Positions 35,133 to 40,253 of a stretch of DNA of 40,253 nucleotides are shown piece after piece. The DNA comes from Lachnospiraceae bacterium (GTDB lineage: Bacteria; Bacillota; Clostridia; Lachnospirales; Lachnospiraceae), in assembly GCA_017517305.1 (NCBI GenBank), contig JAFWZV010000022.1, positions 1 through 40,253 on the forward strand, written 5' to 3'. The notes beneath the pieces are model-generated. The model was not told where the DNA came from and did no database searches. It saw nothing but the letters and a program-made list of their open reading frames with translations. Each line of letters opens with the position of its first letter. Within the stretch, counting starts at the first letter, position 1. A program made the position numbers and the translations under genes.

Positions 35133-35171
35133 AATTAGTCCGTTATTATAATAATATATTTCGGATTGATT
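35133..35171 (+). other. Imperfect long hairpin upstream of the ACT-domain gene
   Basis: AATTAGTCCG (35133-35142) and CGGATTGATT (35162-35171) pair over 10 bp with two G-U pairs. The AT-rich loop contains its own inverted TTATTAT/AATAATA. A TATAAT (35147-35152) lies in the loop region but has no good -35. It may be a terminator remnant or mRNA leader structure. Confidence 0.35.
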
Positions 35172-35204
35172 ATAAATTTTGTAACTTTTAGGAGGAAAAG
35201 TATA

Positions 35205-35477
35205 ATGAAGAAGACAATTATTACAGTACTTGGTAAGGATAAGGTTGGTATTATAGCAAAGGTATGTAATTATCTTGCTCAGAACAATATTAACATTTTA
35301 GACATTGCTCAGACTATTGTTGATGGATACTTTAACATGATGATGGTTGTTAGCACTGAAAATGCATCTAAGGACCATGCAATGATAGCTGATGAGCTTA
35401 CTGACATCGGTAAAGAAATTGGTGTACAAATTAAGGCTCAGCAGGAAGAAATATTTGATATGATGCACAGACTTTAA
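35205..35477 (+). CDS. ACT-domain protein (UPF0237)
   Basis: A 90-residue protein consisting of an ACT domain (MKKTIITVLGKDKVGIIAKVC, then DIAQTIVDGYFNMMMVV) of the UPF0237 family. ACT domains usually bind amino acids and regulate a partner. AGGAGG precedes the ATG at 35205; an upstream in-frame start (35166) has no ribosome site. It is 67 bp before the UPF0210 gene, a pairing conserved across many bacteria, but the joint function is not known. Confidence 0.9.
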   Translation: MKKTIITVLGKDKVGIIAKVCNYLAQNNINILDIAQTIVDGYFNMMMVVSTENASKDHAMIADELTDIGKEIGVQIKAQQEEIFDMMHRL

Positions 35478-35544
35478 TTCTTATATGTTAATTATTATGT
35501 AGTATAGCTATGTGTAAAATTACTTATATGAAAGGGTTAATAAA

Positions 35545-36909
35545 ATGATTAGTATTAATGAAGTTATAGAAACTAATGAAATGATACAGAAGATGAACCT
35601 TGATGTTAGAACAATAACTATGGGTATTAGTCTTCTTGATTGTGTAGGCGCTGACCTTAAGGAAACTTGCCAGAAGATATATGACAAGATTACCACATCA
35701 GCTAAGGACCTTGTATCAACAGGACAGGATATTTCCAAGAAATACGGTGTACCTATAGTACACAAAAGAATTTCCGTTACTCCAATTGCTTTAGTAGGTG
35801 GCTCAGTATGTAAAACTGAGGATGATTTTGTTGAGATAGCTAAAACACTTGACGCTGCAGCAACTACCTGTGGAGTTAACTTTATCGGAGGTTATTCAGC
35901 ATTAGTATCAAAAGGTATGACTAAGGCTGATGAGCTTTTAATTCGCTCAATCCCTAAGGCTTTAGCTACCACTAATAAGGTGTGTAGCTCTGTAAATGCA
36001 GGTTCAACTAAGACAGGTATAAATATGGATGCTGTTAAGCTTATCGGTGAAATAATTCTTGAAGCTGCTGAGCTTACTAAGGAAGCTGATTCTATCGGAT
36101 GTGCAAAATTTGTTGTATTCTGTAATGCTCCAGATGATAATCCATTTATGGCAGGAGCTTTCCACGGTGTAACTGAGGCAGATAGAATTATTAATGTTGG
36201 TGTCAGCGGACCTGGTGTTGTTAAGGCAGCCATAGAAACTGTACGCGGTGAGAACTTCGAGGTTCTCTGTGAGACTATTAAGAAGACTGCATTTAAGATT
36301 ACAAGAGTTGGACAGCTTGTTGCTAAGGAAGCATCTGAGCGTCTTGGTGTACCATTCGGTATAATAGATCTTTCCCTTGCTCCAACTCCAGCTGTTGGTG
36401 ATAGCGTTGGTGAGATTTTAGAGGAAATCGGACTTGAGTTTGCAGGTGCTCCTGGAACTACAGCCGCCCTTGCTATGTTAAATGATCAGGTAAAGAAGGG
36501 TGGAGTTATGGCTTCATCATATGTAGGCGGATTATCAGGTGCATTTATCCCTGTCAGTGAGGACCAGCGAATGATAGATGCTGTTTCAGCCGGCGCTCTT
36601 ACACTTGAGAAGCTTGAAGCAATGACCTGTGTATGCTCTGTGGGTCTTGATATGATTGCCATCCCTGGAGATACTAAGGCAACAACTATATCAGGTATCA
36701 TTGCAGATGAGATGGCTCTTGGTATGATTAACCAGAAGACAACAGCAGTAAGAATCATCCCTGTAATAGGTAAGGGTGTAGGAGAGACTGTAGAATTTGG
36801 TGGACTTCTTGGATATGCACCAATAATGCCAGTAAATCAGTTCTCATGTGATGCATTTATCAATAGAGGTGGAAGAATTCCGGCTCCTATACATAGTTTT
36901 AAAAACTAA
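35545..36909 (+). CDS. PFL-like protein (UPF0210/DUF711)
   Basis: A 454-residue cytoplasmic protein of the UPF0210 family, whose fold is related to pyruvate formate-lyase/glycyl-radical enzymes; no glycyl-radical motif is visible and the reaction is unknown. Typical segments include [10 protein letters not shown] near the start, [36 protein letters not shown] and a conserved [13 protein letters not shown] near the end. Codon use is biased as in well-expressed genes. It follows the ACT protein, likely its regulatory partner, and precedes the radical SAM gene by 16 bp. Confidence 0.9.
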   Translation: MISINEVIETNEMIQKMNLDVRTITMGISLLDCVGADLKETCQKIYDKITTSAKDLVSTGQDISKKYGVPIVHKRISVTPIALVGGSVCKTEDDFVEIAKTLDAAATTCGVNFIGGYSALVSKGMTKADELLIRSIPKALATTNKVCSSVNAGSTKTGINMDAVKLIGEIILEAAELTKEADSIGCAKFVVFCNAPDDNPFMAGAFHGVTEADRIINVGVSGPGVVKAAIETVRGENFEVLCETIKKTAFKITRVGQLVAKEASERLGVPFGIIDLSLAPTPAVGDSVGEILEEIGLEFAGAPGTTAALAMLNDQVKKGGVMASSYVGGLSGAFIPVSEDQRMIDAVSAGALTLEKLEAMTCVCSVGLDMIAIPGDTKATTISGIIADEMALGMINQKTTAVRIIPVIGKGVGETVEFGGLLGYAPIMPVNQFSCDAFINRGGRIPAPIHSFKN

Positions 36910-36925
36910 GAAAAGGAATTAAATT

Positions 36926-38794
36926 ATGACAAAGCTTGCCCTGCCGGAGCGAATTCTTATGAATATCGACAAACCGGCTCGATATATTGGAAATGAAGTA
37001 AATATTGTAAAAAAGGACTTATCAAACATAGATTTAAGAATAGCTATGTGTTTTCCTGATGTCTATGAAATTGGAATGTCATATCTTGGCCTTCAAATTC
37101 TCTACGATATGTTTAACAAGCGCGAGGATACTTACTGTGAAAGAGTTTTCTCACCATGGCCAGACCTTGATAAAATAATGAGAGAAGAGGATATCAAGCT
37201 TTTTACTCTGGAAACCCAAAGTCCTATTATGGATATGGACATGCTTGGTATTACAATTCAGTATGAGATGTGTTATACAAACATTCTTCAAATACTGGAT
37301 TTATCCGGAATGCCATTATATGCCAAGGAAAGAACCAAGGGTATGCCTATAGTAATAGGTGGTGGTCCATGTACTGTTAATCCTGAACCAATAGCTGATT
37401 TTTTTGATTTATTCTACCTTGGAGAGGGCGAAACCAGCTATGATGAATTATTAGAGCTTATAAAGGTATATAAATCTACTGATATGGATAAGGAAGCGTT
37501 TTTAAAACAAGCTTCAAAGGTGCCAGGAATTTATGTTCCTTCTATGTATATTGTAGATTACAATCAAGATGGTACAGTAAAGGAAATCACTACAAAGTAT
37601 GATGATATTCCAAAGACTATTAAAAGACAGGTTGTAACTGACTTTAGTCAGGTTACTTATCCATTAGCACCTGTGGTTCCGTATATTAAGGCAACCCAGG
37701 ACAGAGTAGTCTTAGAGATTATGCGTGGCTGTATTAGAGGCTGTCGTTTCTGTCAGGCGGGTATGATTTATAGACCTACTAGACAAAAGGATGTAGAGAT
37801 GCTTAAAAATTACGCAAGGGCAATGCTTGATAATACAGGCTATGAGGAAATTTCCTTAAGTTCTCTTAGCTCTAGTGACTATGAAAGCTTAGATGAGTTA
37901 TTAACATATCTCATATCCCTAAGGGACGAGGATCATGTAAATGTATCTTTACCATCCCTTAGAATAGATGCATTTTCCCTTGATGTTATGAGTAAGGTAC
38001 AGGATATTAAGAAAAGTTCACTTACCTTTGCAGCTGAAGCTGGTACTCAAAGACTTAGAAATGTTATTAATAAGGGAATAACTGAAGAAGATATATTAAA
38101 TGGAAGTAGAGAAGCCTTTATAGGTGGTTGGGATAAGGTAAAACTTTATTTTATGTTGGGACTGCCTACAGAAACAGATAAAGATTTACTAGGTATTGCT
38201 GAGCTGGCGGAAAAAATATCTGAGGTTTATTTTGATGTTGTACCAAAGGAGAAGAGAAACGGCAGAGTAATGATTAATGCCTCAGCGTCTTATTTTGTAC
38301 CGAAGCCATTTACTCCATTCCAGTGGGCACCAATGATACTCCCTGATGAATTCACAAGACGTGCATACTATGTTAAGGATTCATTTATGCAACAAAAGAA
38401 CAAAAAGAGTCTTAAGTTTACTTATCATGATGCATACATTTCAATTCTTGAGGGTGTTCTTGCAAGGGGAGATAGAAGATTAAGTAAGACAATCTATGAT
38501 GTGTATAAAAAAGGTGCAATATTTGATGCTTGGACCGAATATTTTGATATGGATAGATATAAGGATACCTTTGCAGAAAATAATGTAGATATTGAATTCT
38601 ATACTGCTAGAGAGCGTGAAACAACAGAAGTATTACCTTGGGATCATCTAGATGCAGGTGTATCAAAGAATTTCCTTATTAAGGAATGGGAAAAAGCTAA
38701 GAATGAAACTGTAACTCCAAACTGCCGCATGAATTGTGCTGGTTGTGGTTCTGCAGTATATGGAGGAGGTGTATGCTTTGAAGCTAAGAATTAA
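36926..38794 (+). CDS. B12-binding-like/radical SAM protein, TIGR03960 family
   Basis: A 622-residue radical SAM enzyme. An N-terminal region (about 1-240) resembles the cobalamin-binding-like fold of related enzymes. The [4Fe-4S] cluster motif is C269-x3-C273-x2-C276 (CIRGCRFCQAG), and the C-terminus has a Cys-rich segment (NCRMNCAGCG, then GGGVC). In many bacteria it is encoded beside TIGR03936 and rng, or fused to TIGR03936; the substrate is not established, and RNA or ribosome modification is a guess from the neighbours. Its 3' end overlaps the next gene by 17 bp. Confidence 0.9.
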   Translation: MTKLALPERILMNIDKPARYIGNEVNIVKKDLSNIDLRIAMCFPDVYEIGMSYLGLQILYDMFNKREDTYCERVFSPWPDLDKIMREEDIKLFTLETQSPIMDMDMLGITIQYEMCYTNILQILDLSGMPLYAKERTKGMPIVIGGGPCTVNPEPIADFFDLFYLGEGETSYDELLELIKVYKSTDMDKEAFLKQASKVPGIYVPSMYIVDYNQDGTVKEITTKYDDIPKTIKRQVVTDFSQVTYPLAPVVPYIKATQDRVVLEIMRGCIRGCRFCQAGMIYRPTRQKDVEMLKNYARAMLDNTGYEEISLSSLSSSDYESLDELLTYLISLRDEDHVNVSLPSLRIDAFSLDVMSKVQDIKKSSLTFAAEAGTQRLRNVINKGITEEDILNGSREAFIGGWDKVKLYFMLGLPTETDKDLLGIAELAEKISEVYFDVVPKEKRNGRVMINASASYFVPKPFTPFQWAPMILPDEFTRRAYYVKDSFMQQKNKKSLKFTYHDAYISILEGVLARGDRRLSKTIYDVYKKGAIFDAWTEYFDMDRYKDTFAENNVDIEFYTARERETTEVLPWDHLDAGVSKNFLIKEWEKAKNETVTPNCRMNCAGCGSAVYGGGVCFEAKN

Positions 38795-39473
38795 ATATAC
38801 CAAGACTGGTGTTCTTAGATTCATAGGACACCTTGATATTATGAGATTATTTCAAAAGGCTATAAGACGTGCAAAGCTTGATGTTGCATATTCAAAGGGA
38901 TTTTCTCCACATCAGATTATATCCTTTGCAGCGCCTATGCCCCTTGGAATGACCTCTGAGGGTGAGTATTTTGATGGTGATTTTGTAAGTGTTACTAGCA
39001 CTGAGGATATGATGAATCGTCTCAATGATACCATGCCAGAAGGAGTAAAGGTTCTTGATATAGTTGAATTAGAAGAAGGTGCTAAGCCTTCCATGTCAGT
39101 GGTTTCAGCCTCTGATTATTATATCTATAAAAATGATGAATGTACAAATGATTATTTGCAGCAACTTATTGATTCCTTAGCTGACTTTATGACTCAGGAA
39201 AAAATTGAAATTATGAAAAAGACAAAGTCAAAGGAAGAAATGTCAGATATTAAACCAGGAATATATAAGCTGGAAAATAAGGATGATGGTATTTATATGT
39301 TACTTGCATCCGGTAGTGTACTAAATCTTAAGCCTGAGCTTGTTATTGAAGCACTTTGTAAATACTCAGGGCTAGTATATAATAGATACGATTATATGGT
39401 ACACAGATTAGAGACTTATATGGGTGAAAGAAACAATTTACAATCACTTATTACAGCGGGAAAGAGATTTTAG
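38778..39473 (+). CDS. TIGR03936/DUF2344 protein (radical SAM partner)
   Basis: A 231-residue protein. The start KLRIKYTKTGVLRFIGHLDIMRLFQKAIRRA and GFSPHQIISFAAPMPLG are family signatures. The best start is TTG 38778: GGAGGAGGTG (38762-38771) lies 6-8 bases upstream and the N-terminus then aligns with the family; ATG 38760 and GTG 38736 would encode extra residues and lack ribosome sites. The gene overlaps the radical SAM gene by 17 bp and abuts rng, implying one translated unit. Function unknown. Confidence 0.88.
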   Translation: MKLRIKYTKTGVLRFIGHLDIMRLFQKAIRRAKLDVAYSKGFSPHQIISFAAPMPLGMTSEGEYFDGDFVSVTSTEDMMNRLNDTMPEGVKVLDIVELEEGAKPSMSVVSASDYYIYKNDECTNDYLQQLIDSLADFMTQEKIEIMKKTKSKEEMSDIKPGIYKLENKDDGIYMLLASGSVLNLKPELVIEALCKYSGLVYNRYDYMVHRLETYMGERNNLQSLITAGKRF

Positions 39474-40253
39474 ATGTCAAAAAAATATGTTATTACATCA
39501 ATTAATAATATAATATGTGGATTCTTAATAAATGAAGGAAATGCTGAAGTAATAAGAGCCTACGAGCCAGAATCAATGCTTGGTAATATCTATGTAGGGC
39601 GTGTATCTAATATTGTACAAAATATTAATTCTGCTTTTGTAGATATACAAAAAGGATTAAGCTGTTATATGTCACTTGAGGATTATTCTGGTAAAAAGCT
39701 AAAGATAGGAGATAACCTAACTGTACAGTTGAATAAAGAAGCAGTAAAAACCAAAGCACCTTCAGTTACTACTAGAATAAGCTTAGATGGTGATTATGTA
39801 GTGGTTATGGTTGATGGTAAAATAGGTGTATCCTCTAAGATAAAATCTGAAGCAAGACGTGAGGAATTAAAGTCAATAATTAACTCTACTATTGATGAAT
39901 TTAAAACCCTTCAAAAATCTTCGGATGTAAACTATGGCATAATTGTAAGAACAAAAGCAGAGGATGCTTCAACTGATATAATCAAACAGGAAACCATAAA
40001 TTTATTATGTAAACTAGATGGTATAATTTATAAAGCAAATTTTCAAACAATATATTCCTGCCTATATGAAAAATGTCCTATGCTAATTAAAGACATTATC
40101 TCATATCAAAATGATGAAGTGGAAATAATTTCGGATCTTGATGAAGTGATTGAGATATGTTGTAAATATAATATTAATGATATAAATCAATATAATGATA
40201 AAACAGTTTCCTTAGATGCTTTATTTGGATTAAAATCAATAATAAATAAAACA
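39474..40253 (+). CDS. rng: Ribonuclease G/E family, N-terminal part (3' end outside window)
   Basis: The ATG follows the previous stop codon directly. The visible 260 residues match the N-terminal part of RNase E/G: an S1-like RNA-binding region with GNIYVGRVSNIVQNINSAFVDI, then RNase H-like/5'-sensor sequence with GIIVRTKAEDA. The catalytic Asp residues expected further downstream lie outside the window. The S1-like segment looks short. RNase G processes rRNA and mRNA ends; the L21-L27 ribosomal protein genes often follow. Confidence 0.9.
   Translation, partial: MSKKYVITSINNIICGFLINEGNAEVIRAYEPESMLGNIYVGRVSNIVQNINSAFVDIQKGLSCYMSLEDYSGKKLKIGDNLTVQLNKEAVKTKAPSVTTRISLDGDYVVVMVDGKIGVSSKIKSEARREELKSIINSTIDEFKTLQKSSDVNYGIIVRTKAEDASTDIIKQETINLLCKLDGIIYKANFQTIYSCLYEKCPMLIKDIISYQNDEVEIISDLDEVIEICCKYNINDINQYNDKTVSLDALFGLKSIINKT

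Noticed and set aside
35892-36233. Reverse-strand open frame inside the UPF0210 gene (and similar ones in ackA, plsX, ilvA)
   Set aside because: Low-complexity Ala/Ser/Ile-rich translations opposite well-conserved genes, without ribosome sites; shadow frames.
38736-38762. GTG or ATG starts for the DUF2344 protein
   Set aside because: They add residues not fitting the family N-terminus; the GGAGGAGGTG site points to TTG 38778.

Overview
The window looks like a chromosomal backbone segment from a low-GC, Gram-positive anaerobe of the Clostridia, most like Lachnospiraceae (Butyrivibrio/Roseburia/Eubacterium-like). This rests on very AT-rich sequence, strong Shine-Dalgarno sites, Firmicutes gene orders (ackA-rpmF-plsX-rnc-smc-ftsY; radical SAM-DUF2344-rng) and dipicolinate synthase genes. 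Genus is an inference. Coding density is very high, no gap exceeds about 215 bp, and I see no rRNA, tRNA, CRISPR array, insertion sequence or prophage.

Layout. 1-1122: the end of scpA and all of scpB (condensin accessory subunits), closed by a bidirectional terminator shared with a leftward HD-GYP gene (1140-2222). 2346-4965: a D,D-carboxypeptidase, then dpaA and dpaB (spore dipicolinate synthesis), with a sigma-K-like promoter in front of dpaA. 5009-7925: a leftward aroF-asnB unit. 8069-14311: a second D,D-carboxypeptidase, a membrane metallophosphoesterase, an L,D-transpeptidase and a short methionine synthase lacking the reactivation domain. 14403-15987: ilvN-ilvC, with a strong promoter and terminator. 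16079-23690: a zinc-finger membrane protein coupled to polA, then coaE, an FtsA-like ATPase with an unusual C-terminal half, and a membrane diguanylate cyclase. 23905-25457: ackA and rpmF. 25653-35126: plsX-rnc-smc-ftsY-ilvA, an ASKHA ATPase and a WalJ-like metallo-hydrolase. 35205-40253: UPF0237 ACT protein, UPF0210 protein, TIGR03960 radical SAM protein, TIGR03936/DUF2344 protein and the start of ribonuclease G, which runs off the window.

How the genes fit together. All three SMC-ScpAB subunits are encoded here, 26 kb apart. Cell-wall enzymes (two D,D-carboxypeptidases, one L,D-transpeptidase) cluster near 2-12 kb. Branched-chain amino acid genes are split between ilvNC and a distant ilvA. 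One c-di-GMP synthase and one probable c-di-GMP phosphodiesterase are present but unlinked. Several annotated-style start codons are better placed further downstream, using Shine-Dalgarno spacing and promoter positions: HD-GYP gene, dpaA, aroF, L,D-transpeptidase, ilvN, zinc-finger gene, polA, diguanylate cyclase, rnc, ACT gene and the DUF2344 gene.

I did not find a clear-cut new defence or mobile system. The items most worth a second look are the FtsA-like ATPase with beta-grasp-like tail repeats next to a diguanylate cyclase, the truncated MetH alongside an ASKHA protein without its iron-sulfur domain, the sigma-K-like promoter and TTG start of dpaA, and the orphan zinc-finger membrane protein coupled to polA.
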